From CAYRFQ01 sp964423615 (GTDB lineage: Bacteria; Planctomycetota; Planctomycetia; Gemmatales; Gemmataceae): a stretch of DNA of 31,089 bases. How positions within the stretch are numbered: the first letter of the stretch is position 1; each line of letters begins with the position of its first letter. Under the pieces are notes generated by a model. It did not search any database. It was not told where the DNA came from and was given only the letters and a program-made list of their open reading frames with translations. Where the stretch lies: NCBI GenBank assembly GCA_964423615.1, contig CAYRFQ010000096.1, positions 1 through 31,089 on the forward strand, given 5' to 3'. This document shows positions 1-6,920 of this stretch, piece after piece. The position numbers and the translations under genes were made by a program.

Positions 1-1209
1 GATTGTAGGAGTTAAGGAGCACCAGAAAGCAAGACCTCGCGCTGTAGTATTAACCACCTGGAACGACCCGGGAGAGTATCTCCGCTAGAATTGCCGTTGA
101 AAGAACCAATGGTCCAATCCAAACCGAATGGCTAGGGCCCGTGGCCATTGTGGATGACCTTGTTGGCGGTTTTACTGTTGGGTGGAGGAACTTGGGCGTT
201 TACGTTGTTTGCCCAGGTTTCAGCATCACCTTCCGGGATAGATTTCTACCACGATTTTCGCACCTCAGAGTTGTCTGCGGAATTCGAATTTTAAGGAGCA
301 CCAGCTGCGACCTTTTCGCCCGACGACCCGAAGGGCTTTCGGATTGCGTTGTCGCCCGATAGAAGACACCCTTGGGGCGGGAGTGGACTGGCCACTAAAT
401 TTGGTCTGAAGGGAGACTTTGAAATCACCACAACGGTGGAGATTCTTGCCCGAGAAGTACCTCAAGCGGGATACGGAGCTGGCGTTCGGTTGTATATCAA
501 CAAAAAAGATTCGCGGATCGGGGCGACCTTGTGTCGGATGGTCCGTCCCGGCGGGAAAGAGATTGTTCTTTGGGATTTTACGGAAGAAAAAGGGCAAGAA
601 AAAACGCCATCGGTGCTAGAGGGGACCAAACCATGCAAGACCGACAAGGTCAAGCTTCGCCTGAAACGAACTGGTGTTACCTTGCAATATTTGTGGGCTC
701 CTGCCGACAGTGACGAATTTTCTGAAATCAAGAGCGTTGAATGTGGCGATCATCCGGTACACCGAGTCACGTTGACGGCCATTAATGGAAAACAACCGAT
801 TTCACTGGAAGCGCGTCTGATCGATTTCCGGATCAAGTAACCAAATGGCGTACCGCTTTCTACCAAAACTTCGCCAAAGGAAAAGTCTACCCCGTTAGTG
901 TTGTACTTGGCCCTGGGACTGGGAGCCTTGGTGGTGGTAGCTGGAGGACTCATGTTTTGATACAGTTGCACGAATCGGGACGGTGAGAACGATCAACAAG
1001 AGGAACACGAAGGCGACGTAGAAAATGAAGACGATGAAGACGATGAAGAAGAAGCACCTGGCCGATCTTCATCCGAGTCAACAATCAAGGTCGTTTGTAC
1101 CAAGTGTCAACGCACTCTTTAGGTCAAAGCTCATTTGAGTGGCAGGCGTGTCAAGTGTCCCCAGTGTGATGCGACTGTCCAAGTGCCAGATAGGCCGACG
1201 GACGGTTAG
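1..1209 (+). pseudogene. DUF1583-like membrane/zinc-ribbon gene broken by in-frame stops (5' end outside window)
   Basis: One frame (first base 1) can be read from the window edge to TAG 1207-1209 with protein-like sequence throughout, interrupted by stops at 13-15 (TAA), 133-135 (TAG), 292-294 (TAA), 838-840 (TAA), 958-960 (TGA) and 1120-1122 (TAG). Read through, it gives a TM segment (about 148-198), a soluble domain (about 240-837) resembling planctomycete DUF1583 proteins (DFR..., RIALSPDRRHPWGGSGL, KGDFEITTTVEIL), a second TM segment (892-957), a very acidic stretch (about 1000-1053), and a zinc ribbon CTKC-x16-CPQC (about 1096-1158). The longest stop-free part is 349-840, 163 codons. 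The frame is never lost, so damage is by point nonsense changes only. The ribbon has the same spacing as the intact protein at 3190-4533. Two neighbouring genes split by decay, or an intact 163-residue remnant translated alone, are possible. The DUF1583 name is from memory of the family. Confidence 0.7.
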
Positions 1210-1286
1210 TAAAATGATTCAAGCTGATGTCTTTGGTCGGTTTATTGTGAAGAGCGACCACTGGTTGTGTTTCGAAGAAGAGGCCA

Positions 1287-2063
1287 ATGAAAATGAATCC
1301 CATCCCAAACCTGGACCCCGAGCCAACGAGAAACCCATTGTTGAAATCGCAGGATTCCGACTCCCAACTCTCAAGTTTGTCGGTTGTCATTCCGGTTTAC
1401 AACGAGCGTGAAACGGTGTTGGAACTGGTCGATCGGGTTCGGGCCGTACCGTTCGTCAAGGAAATCATTGTGGTCGATGATGGGAGCACGGACGGCACAG
1501 CGGAGATATTGGAATCTTTGAATGCCGATTCGCATCTCCAGATCCTGCATCATGCGGACAACCGCGGCAAAGGTGCGGCGGTGAAAACAGGCTTTCTGAA
1601 AACGACTGGCGACATCGTTCTCATTCAGGATGCAGATTTGGAGTACGACCCAAAGGACTATGAACTGCTACTACAACCGATTGTTAACGGCGATGTGGAT
1701 GTTGTGTACGGCTCCCGGTTTCTGAGTTCAAGGTCTCGGAGCAGTCTGACGTTCTGGCAAGGACTGGCCAACCGTAGTTTGACGTTACTGTCCAATGCCT
1801 TGACGGGACTGCGACTGACGGACATGGAAACCGGTTACAAGGTGTTCCGCCAAAAAGTAGTTCGTCAACTTGCTCCTGGGTTGAAACAACAAAGGTTCGG
1901 TATCGAACCGGAACTGACGGCCAAGGTGGCTCGCGGTGGTTATCGTCTCCAAGAGGTGGCGATCAATTACAAGGCTCGCAACCGCGAGCAGGGTAAGAAA
2001 ATCGGCTGGCTCGACGGGTTGAAGGCGTTGTGGTGTATTTTGCGTTATTCCCGCTGGGATTGA
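1287..2063 (+). CDS. GT2 family glycosyltransferase, polyprenyl-phosphate sugar synthase type
   Basis: This 258-residue protein has the GT-A fold signature of family 2: SVVIPVYNE (residues 32-40), the nucleotide-binding DDGSTDGT (64-71), the metal-binding DAD within QDADLEYDP (114-122), and YGSRF (141-145). The C-terminal GKKIGWLDGLKALWCILRY is typical of bacterial homologues of dolichol-phosphate mannose synthase. No C-terminal membrane helices are present, so it is a DPM1-like soluble or peripheral enzyme that would transfer a sugar from an NDP-sugar to a polyprenyl phosphate at the cytoplasmic face. ATG 1287 is preceded by a purine-rich AAGAAGAGG. ATG 1293 is an alternative start. The GT-C protein at 6921-8621 could use such a lipid-linked donor, but it is not in the same operon. 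The sugar specificity cannot be read from sequence. Confidence 0.9.
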   Translation: MKMNPIPNLDPEPTRNPLLKSQDSDSQLSSLSVVIPVYNERETVLELVDRVRAVPFVKEIIVVDDGSTDGTAEILESLNADSHLQILHHADNRGKGAAVKTGFLKTTGDIVLIQDADLEYDPKDYELLLQPIVNGDVDVVYGSRFLSSRSRSSLTFWQGLANRSLTLLSNALTGLRLTDMETGYKVFRQKVVRQLAPGLKQQRFGIEPELTAKVARGGYRLQEVAINYKARNREQGKKIGWLDGLKALWCILRYSRWD

Positions 2064-2142
2064 AGCAACGGAGATAGTTCATTTCGAAGATGTAATGCCG
2101 CATCGGGGTGAGTACCGGAGAAGAGAGCTTTAAGGATCAATT

Positions 2143-2370
2143 ATGGCAGACCGACCGAAGACCAAACGTCGGCAAACCAGCCGGTTGGTGTATCCGATGA
2201 TTTTTGTGATCGTGGCTGTTGTGTGTTTTTCGGTCTACGCTAACTTAGCGTTCTGTGTCGAGGATCAAAAGAACTATCAATATTTGCCACCCTTTCAATC
2301 CTATGTAAACGATAATCATATTCATCCCTGCGCAAAGAACGTCGGTAATTCGGAAAAATTAAGTCCTTGA
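2143..2370 (+). CDS. small single-pass membrane protein, unknown function
   Basis: This 75-residue ORF starts with a basic stretch (MADRPKTKRRQTSR), followed by one hydrophobic segment (about residues 16-38, LVYPMIFVIVAVVCFSVYANLAF) and a short polar tail with two histidines and one cysteine. A ribosome binding site AAGGA lies about 7 bases before ATG 2143, which supports translation. The last codons overlap the left arm of the inverted repeat at 2320-2424. I do not recognise a family. The hydrophobic segment could be an uncleaved signal or an anchor with the tail outside. It lies 79 bases after the glycosyltransferase gene on the same strand and could be co-transcribed with it. Confidence 0.5.
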   Translation: MADRPKTKRRQTSRLVYPMIFVIVAVVCFSVYANLAFCVEDQKNYQYLPPFQSYVNDNHIHPCAKNVGNSEKLSP

Positions 2371-2424
2371 CAGTTCCTGACTTGGGGAACTAAACATACT
2401 GATGTTCTTTGCGCAGAGATCAAT
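2320..2424. repeat. 24-bp inverted repeat with 57-nt spacer between the small ORF and msrA
   Basis: The left arm 2320-2343 and the right arm 2401-2424 are reverse complements at 21 of 24 positions, with a perfect 13-bp core (CTGCGCAAAGAAC, 2328-2340, against 2404-2416). One of the mismatches would be a G-U pair in RNA. The spacer contains the stop codon of the small ORF and a smaller hairpin, AGTTCC/GGAACT (about 2374-2393). There is no T run after the right arm, so a classical terminator is unlikely. It could be a structured leader of msrA, whose start is 35 bases downstream, a small RNA, or a remnant of a miniature element. Confidence 0.6.
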
Positions 2425-2459
2425 AAACGAGACCACGACTCGGAAAGGAACACACCACT

Positions 2460-3020
2460 ATGACTTCAGAACAATCCTCGACTGGCCCAGAGGTTGCAAC
2501 TCTCGGAGGTGGTTGCTTTTGGTGTTTGGAAGCCGTTTTTGAAATCCTTCGCGGAGTCCACAAGGTCGAATCTGGGTATTCCGGAGGAGAAACGCTCAAC
2601 CCAACTTATCGGCAAGTTTGCAACGGAAATACCGGACACGCCGAGGTCGTTCAGATTACGTTCGATCCAGCCGTTGTTTCGTTTCGAGAATTGCTCGAAG
2701 TCTTTTTTACGATGCACGACCCGACGACTCTCAATCGTCAGGGAGCCGACCATGGTACGCAATACCGCTCAGTCATCTTTTACCATTCACCCTTGCAACA
2801 GGAGGTCGCCGAACAAGTCATTCGTGAGTTCAACGAATCGGGTGTCTGGCCCAATCCAGTTGTCACGGAGGTAACTGGCTTTCAAGGGTTTTATAAGGCC
2901 GAAGATTACCACCAGGAATATTTTCGGTCGAACCCCAACGCTGGGTACTGTCAAGTGATGATAGTTCCAAAGATACTGAAAATGCGAGAGAAGTTTCTCG
3001 ATAAGCTGAAAGTTGGATAG
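2460..3020 (+). CDS. msrA: peptide-methionine (S)-S-oxide reductase MsrA
   Basis: This 186-residue protein is a full-length MsrA. The catalytic motif GCFWC is at residues 18-22, with Cys19 as the nucleophile, in the context LGGGCFWCLEAVFE. Family hallmarks follow: GYSGG, NPTYRQVCNGNTGHAEVVQITFDP, FFTMHDPTTLNRQGADHGTQYRS, and AEDYHQEYF. A late cysteine (NAGYCQ) is a candidate resolving residue. It reduces methionine-S-sulfoxide in proteins and free methionine using thioredoxin, repairing oxidative damage. No signal peptide is visible, so it should be cytoplasmic. A strong GGAAAGGAA ribosome site precedes ATG 2460. It appears monocistronic, with a long inverted repeat directly upstream. There is no MsrB fusion. 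Confidence 0.96.
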   Translation: MTSEQSSTGPEVATLGGGCFWCLEAVFEILRGVHKVESGYSGGETLNPTYRQVCNGNTGHAEVVQITFDPAVVSFRELLEVFFTMHDPTTLNRQGADHGTQYRSVIFYHSPLQQEVAEQVIREFNESGVWPNPVVTEVTGFQGFYKAEDYHQEYFRSNPNAGYCQVMIVPKILKMREKFLDKLKVG

Positions 3021-3084
3021 GTTCGGAGTCGTTGGAGTGTCGCGGCACGAGAGATTGTATTGTACCTTTACTAGATTTTGTATA

Positions 3085-3125
3085 CTTCCGATAGCTCTGT
3101 GTGTTCTACGACACCAAATCGGAAG
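3085..3125. other. 8-bp inverted repeat in the leader of the zinc-ribbon gene
   Basis: CTTCCGAT (3085-3092) and ATCGGAAG (3118-3125) are perfect inverted repeats separated by 25 bases, about 65 bases before the next start codon. A TATACT box (3081-3086) overlaps the left arm. It could be an operator or the end of msrA transcription. There is no T run, so the role is unclear. Confidence 0.3.
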
Positions 3126-3189
3126 AGCACTGGCAGAGCGAGTATCCCGAACCTGATCTCCCACTCATCTCTATGCCCTGGAGTGCCTA

Positions 3190-4533
3190 ATGCCAGTGCT
3201 CACGTGTCCGACTTGTGACGTTCGGTTGGAAATCCCCGACGAATTTCTTGGTCGTCAAGTCAAATGCTCCGAATGTGCGACCATTCTGGACGCAAGTAAT
3301 GCTGAGCCTACCAGACCAAGCAGCCAACGGGCCGGTCGTGGCGAGGATGAAGTCGCTTTCCGAGAAAGGGGCGAGTCGAGACCCCGCTACCAAGATGATG
3401 TTCGAGTCGCGAGAAGGAGCCCAGGGAATGAGCGGCTGGACTCCAACGGTGAGAAGTCTGCCGCAGCATCCAAGCGGAAGAAGCCGAAAGGGCGGTCCGT
3501 TGCCCTGATCGTCGGGTTGATCGGTACCGCTTGTTTGCTAGTGGTGGTGGGGATAGTGATCGGCTTCTGGTCGGGAAGCGTACACGAAAAACAAGAGGAC
3601 ATGGCGTACATCCCAGATCAGACCGCCATGGTGTGTCGTTTGCGTCTGAAGGATTTTAACCACTTGCCGAATGACAAAAATTTGGACGATGTGCTGCAAC
3701 AAGCGGTGGCCCAGGACCGTAATGCCAGAGACCTTGCCAAATTTGCTCAAGCTTTCGATCAGCATTTGGAGAACATCGACGAAATCTTTTTTGCCTACGC
3801 TCCCCAATCACCAAACACAATTCCGGGGGTGGGGATGACTGTGATTGTCCACACGAACAAAGACTTCACCATTGACGAAGTGGTCGATGTGCTTGAAAAG
3901 ATGGACCTCGAAGAAATTCGAAACCAAAGACTCCAAGGAAAAGACGTGCGGCACCTCGTACCCACGGACATCGCCGATCAACGCAAGAGAGATTGGCTAG
4001 GCCGTAACCGAGACGACGCGTATGGCGCGTGCCTGCTCGACGAACGTACGATTTTGATCGGGGACATCAAGACTATGAGGGATAGTCTCAAAGGCGACTA
4101 CGAACCGGAAATGGCTTCGGGTCTTCAGGAGGTTTTCGATGCGAAGGAGTTAAAGAAGCGAAGTCTTTACTTCGCTGCAGATTTTTTGGCGTTAGGTCCT
4201 CCGCCCAAGTCCCCTAATTCGGGCTTTCTTTACGTGGACATCACGAAAAAGAAATTGAGTGCCGCGGCCGAATTCCGATTTCGGTCTGCTCAAGCCGCCA
4301 ACGCGTTGCACAGAGAATATCGAACGCTGCGGGGCCCAGTTGATGGCCTTCTCTTATTTGCCCCTAAATCCATTCGTTCGGTGGTGAACGGCTTAAAGGT
4401 CGAGGTCGATGGACAGAAACTGAAAGGAACGTATGACGTTGAGATCGAGGATCTGGAACGGGCGATGATCGATGCCCAACAGTTTGCCAATAGACCTGAC
4501 TTACTTCGTGGTTTGCAACCCAAGCTGAGGTAG
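3190..4533 (+). CDS. zinc-ribbon, single-TM protein with large C-terminal domain, planctomycete hypothetical
   Basis: This 447-residue protein has an N-terminal zinc ribbon C6-P-T-C9-x16-C26-S-E-C29, then a basic and acidic low-complexity linker (about 30-100, ending KRKKPKGR), one strong TM helix (about 103-127), and a 320-residue soluble domain outside the membrane. The basic residues before the helix place the ribbon in the cytoplasm and the large domain in the periplasm. This ribbon-linker-TM-domain layout is common in planctomycetes and usually has no assigned function. The C-terminal domain contains regular alpha/beta-looking segments (for example VGMTVIVHTNKDFTIDEVVDVLEKM) but no catalytic motif I recognise. 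GGAG lies about 7 bases before ATG 3190. It converges on the TadE genes. Confidence 0.85.
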   Translation: MPVLTCPTCDVRLEIPDEFLGRQVKCSECATILDASNAEPTRPSSQRAGRGEDEVAFRERGESRPRYQDDVRVARRSPGNERLDSNGEKSAAASKRKKPKGRSVALIVGLIGTACLLVVVGIVIGFWSGSVHEKQEDMAYIPDQTAMVCRLRLKDFNHLPNDKNLDDVLQQAVAQDRNARDLAKFAQAFDQHLENIDEIFFAYAPQSPNTIPGVGMTVIVHTNKDFTIDEVVDVLEKMDLEEIRNQRLQGKDVRHLVPTDIADQRKRDWLGRNRDDAYGACLLDERTILIGDIKTMRDSLKGDYEPEMASGLQEVFDAKELKKRSLYFAADFLALGPPPKSPNSGFLYVDITKKKLSAAAEFRFRSAQAANALHREYRTLRGPVDGLLLFAPKSIRSVVNGLKVEVDGQKLKGTYDVEIEDLERAMIDAQQFANRPDLLRGLQPKLR

Positions 4534-4679
4534 TGGCGGAAGTGAAGTCCTGCTTTGGAAATGGAATCTTGGCGGGATCAAGATCGCTGGTTGGCTCCAA
4601 AGGTGCGATCGATGGTAGCGGTTTGGATGTGATTGTTATCCGTCAACGAGCATGTCGGTTGGATCGAGGATTTCCGAAT

Positions 4680-4715
4680 GGGTGTGACAAGCCGTGCAGA
4701 GGCGAGGACACACCC
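4680..4715. terminator. possible terminator hairpin between convergent genes
   Basis: GGGTGTG (4680-4686) pairs with CACACCC (4709-4715) across a 22-base loop, in the 242-base gap between the ends of the convergent genes 3190-4533 and 4776-5297. There is no clear T run on either strand. The rest of this gap shows no gene. Confidence 0.3.
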
Positions 4716-4775
4716 AAACTGAACTTGCATTTCCATTGCTACAGGGCACTTTACCACTCGAGAATATCTCACGAC

Positions 4776-5297
4776 TTAGTTGGCTTCGCTATTCATGAAG
4801 GCTTTCCCGGAGATTGGAATCCGGTTGCCCATCAGCAGCAACGACGGCAAGATGGGCTCAAAGTCGCCAGTGATCTCGACGACGATGAACTCCCCAAATT
4901 CCGCATCGTTGGCTGGTGCCAATACGTCGTCTCCATTCTCTTGGACAACATCGCCATTCTCGTCTAAAAGGTAGACCTTGTTGCCTTGTAAATCCACCCG
5001 GTAGATTGTTAACGCATAATTCTCTAGCCCGTTCTGGAGGCCCACCAACTTCCGTTCGACGATCTCGCGTGTTTGAACGACGAATTCGTCGTCGGTTGTA
5101 TCTGGGTCGTCGATGTTGGTGTGGACAATGGCGAAACGAGCTCCTTCACGACAAGCATTGGTGATGACTTGTTGGACATATAGGAATCGACAGTATTCGA
5201 CGATCCCGAACAGAAACATGAAGAAAATCAGGGACACAAACGTCATTTCGACCATAGCGGCACCATGACGTTTTGGGGCTTGAGGGTTCAGGACCAT
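4776..5297 (-). CDS. TadE-like pseudopilin
   Basis: This 173-residue protein begins MVLNPQAPKRHGAAMVEMTFVSLIFFMFLFGIVEYCRFLYVQQVITNACREGARFA, the characteristic TadE pattern: a basic tail, a Gly-Ala-Ala processing region with the +5-type glutamate (Glu17), one hydrophobic helix (about 15-35), then the amphipathic NACREGARFA segment. The remainder is a small beta-rich domain outside the membrane. TadE-like minor pseudopilins belong to tight-adherence (Flp/Tad) pilus systems and are processed by a prepilin peptidase. In planctomycetes they often occur as scattered pairs, as here, without tad secretion genes nearby. A GGAG element precedes ATG (5297). It lies 148 bases downstream of the second TadE-like gene on the same strand and is probably in one operon with it. 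Confidence 0.85.
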   Translation of the reverse strand: MVLNPQAPKRHGAAMVEMTFVSLIFFMFLFGIVEYCRFLYVQQVITNACREGARFAIVHTNIDDPDTTDDEFVVQTREIVERKLVGLQNGLENYALTIYRVDLQGNKVYLLDENGDVVQENGDDVLAPANDAEFGEFIVVEITGDFEPILPSLLLMGNRIPISGKAFMNSEAN

Positions 5298-5445
5298 GCG
5301 TCTATCTCCGTTGTTTCCATCGAAATTATGCCGAGTGGTTGGTAGCCAACGGTCGGCTGAGATTTTCTAACAATGTGTAAAGTGTCTGCCCTGGACGGAG
5401 AGTCCGGTAGGACAGGGACCGGTTTCCGAGGAACCAATTTGTGCT

Positions 5446-6006
5446 TTACTCAAGCGGAATCTCTTGGTTGACCATCAAGGGAACGTCTCGCATGCAGTTC
5501 CATGAGACTGTGGTGGAAACCCTTGTGGTACTCGGCAGAAAGAAGTTCGTCGGGCTATATTCGACGTCGTTAAAGAGGACCGTCACGGTGATCTGGATTT
5601 TGTCGTTCTGGTTGGCCGCGATGGCGTCGAGCGGATCGCCCGATTCGTTCTGGACAGGGGTTGGAGTTGCCTCGGTCGATCCGGCGTCGTAAACTTCGAT
5701 TCCGATAAATATTTTTCCGCCGTTGGCGACTTCTGCGGAGTTATCAGTCGTCTGATTGAGTTTGGTTAGACCTTGTTGTCTCAGGTAGTTTAACACCAGG
5801 GCGCGAATCTGTTCGTTCGTTCGGTTGGCTGTAGACGCCTGTCGCCCCGCCTCTCGGGCGGCGTTGGACAAGAGCTGGTGAACGTGAACTAGGCGCCCCA
5901 CTTCCCAAACGCCTAACAGCATCGGCACGAGCAAAATCATCAAAACTAGCGCCACCTCGACGGCGGCCGCACCCGAACGATCTTTCTTGTGAGAATTAAG
6001 AAGCAT
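5446..6006 (-). CDS. TadE/TadG-like pseudopilin
   Basis: With the start at ATG 6006, preceded by AGGAG (TTTAGGAGATTACCC), the protein has 186 residues. The frame is open further upstream to 6093, but that extension has no ribosome site and adds an unlikely cysteine-rich leader. The N-terminus MLLNSHKKDRSGAAAVEVALVLMILLVPMLLGVWEVGRLVHVHQLLSNAAREAGRQAS has the basic tail, Gly-Ala-Ala processing site with glutamate, a single helix (about 13-35) and the NAAREAGR motif of TadE-family pseudopilins. The C-terminal part is predicted outside the membrane and ends MVNQEIPLE. It shares architecture with the protein at 4776-5297, and the two may work together as minor pilins. Confidence 0.87.
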   Translation of the reverse strand: MLLNSHKKDRSGAAAVEVALVLMILLVPMLLGVWEVGRLVHVHQLLSNAAREAGRQASTANRTNEQIRALVLNYLRQQGLTKLNQTTDNSAEVANGGKIFIGIEVYDAGSTEATPTPVQNESGDPLDAIAANQNDKIQITVTVLFNDVEYSPTNFFLPSTTRVSTTVSWNCMRDVPLMVNQEIPLE

Positions 6007-6395
6007 GGGTAATCTCCTAAATAGCACCCGAATCGATCTGATGGGTGATTGATATGCGCAGCCTCTGCAGACGTTATTGCAACTATAGAACACAAAATCC
6101 GTCGGTCAGAAATTTTTACTGGGGTAGTGGAGTTTGAGGGAGAGGAATCCCCGGCTGGTAAGTGGCGAGGCGAAGACTGGCAGCCTCGGAGCGGATTTTC
6201 CGGCTCAAGGATCCTCGCCGGATGAACGATCCAGTCTACTGCCGAGAAGAGACCGAAAGTTTGAGGCTATATGGTCATCCGAGCATTTTTGAGGGTAGGA
6301 GAGAAAACGATAGGAATTCTCTTGGCATGCACACAAGAGGACTGGAAAATATGAAGAATAATCTACATTTATGATCCGAATTTTCACAACTGCCG
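6007..6395. other. intergenic region between divergent TadE and nikR genes
   Basis: About 390 bases separate the divergent TadE-like and nikR starts, up to the nikR operator described separately. I see no convincing gene, tRNA or strong hairpin. Short frames of about 65-70 codons lack ribosome sites. Both promoters should lie here. Confidence 0.5.
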
Positions 6396-6425
6396 TCATT
6401 CCTTAGACCACATCTGACGGAATGA
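6396..6425. promoter_or_regulatory. probable NikR operator
   Basis: TCATTCC (6396-6402) and GGAATGA (6419-6425) form a perfect 7-bp inverted repeat separated by exactly 16 bases, ending 21 bases before the nikR start. Escherichia coli NikR binds GTATGA-N16-TCATAC, so the two half-sites are spaced alike although the half-site bases differ. Its position suggests autoregulation. Confidence 0.6.
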
Positions 6426-6446
6426 TGGAACAGAAAGCGAGGCCGG

Positions 6447-6878
6447 ATGATGTCTGAGTTGACCCGTATCACCATTTCTTTGGAAAACAGGTTGCTCTCG
6501 GTCTTCGATACTTTTCGGTCAGGCCGTGGGTATGCTACACGGAGTGAGGCCATCCGGGATTTGATCCGAGACAGGCTCGTTCGGGAGAACTCCGAAGGAG
6601 CAACAGGGGACCAAGTAGCTGTCGTTTCATTGGTGTATGACCACCACGAGCGCGAACTTGCGGCTCGGCTGATCGACAAACAGCATCACTATCACGGATT
6701 GGTCGTTTCGACATTGCACATTCATCTAGGGGACCGGCATTGTCTTGAGGTGAGCATCTTGAGAGGGTCCGGAGAAGAAATTCGGTCTCTGGGGAATGAA
6801 TTGCTAGCGACCAAGGGTGTCCTACATGGAGACATCATCTTCACCGGAGACGAGGGAAGTTTGAGCCGCTGGCATTAG
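6447..6878 (+). CDS. nikR: nickel-responsive transcriptional regulator NikR
   Basis: This 143-residue protein matches NikR over its full length. Residues 5-46 form the ribbon-helix-helix DNA-binding domain (TRITISLENRLLSVFDTF, YATRSEAIRDLIRDRL). The rest is the ACT-like tetramerisation and metal-binding domain. By alignment with E. coli NikR, the square-planar nickel ligands His76, His87, His89 and Cys95 correspond to His80, His91, His93 and Cys99, in QHHYHGLVVSTLHIHLGDRHCLE. All are kept, so nickel sensing should be intact. It binds DNA as a tetramer and represses nickel uptake genes when nickel is plentiful. A GAGG element precedes ATGATG, and the start could be 6447 or 6450. No nickel transporter, hydrogenase or urease gene lies in the window, so its other targets are elsewhere. 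Confidence 0.95.
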   Translation: MMSELTRITISLENRLLSVFDTFRSGRGYATRSEAIRDLIRDRLVRENSEGATGDQVAVVSLVYDHHERELAARLIDKQHHYHGLVVSTLHIHLGDRHCLEVSILRGSGEEIRSLGNELLATKGVLHGDIIFTGDEGSLSRWH

Positions 6879-6920
6879 GTCCTCCGAGCCGTCTGGGACG
6901 ACTAGTGAGGATTGATTCGT

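Noticed and set aside
13..1122. The stops at 13/133/292 and 838/958/1120 are spaced 825, 825 and 828 bases apart, suggesting a tandem duplication
   Set aside because: The translated stretches around the two sets show no similarity, so the spacing is coincidence.
1..1209. Programmed stop-codon readthrough or a reassigned genetic code
   Set aside because: All other genes in the window end normally at the same three stop codons, and no recoding structure was seen at the stops.
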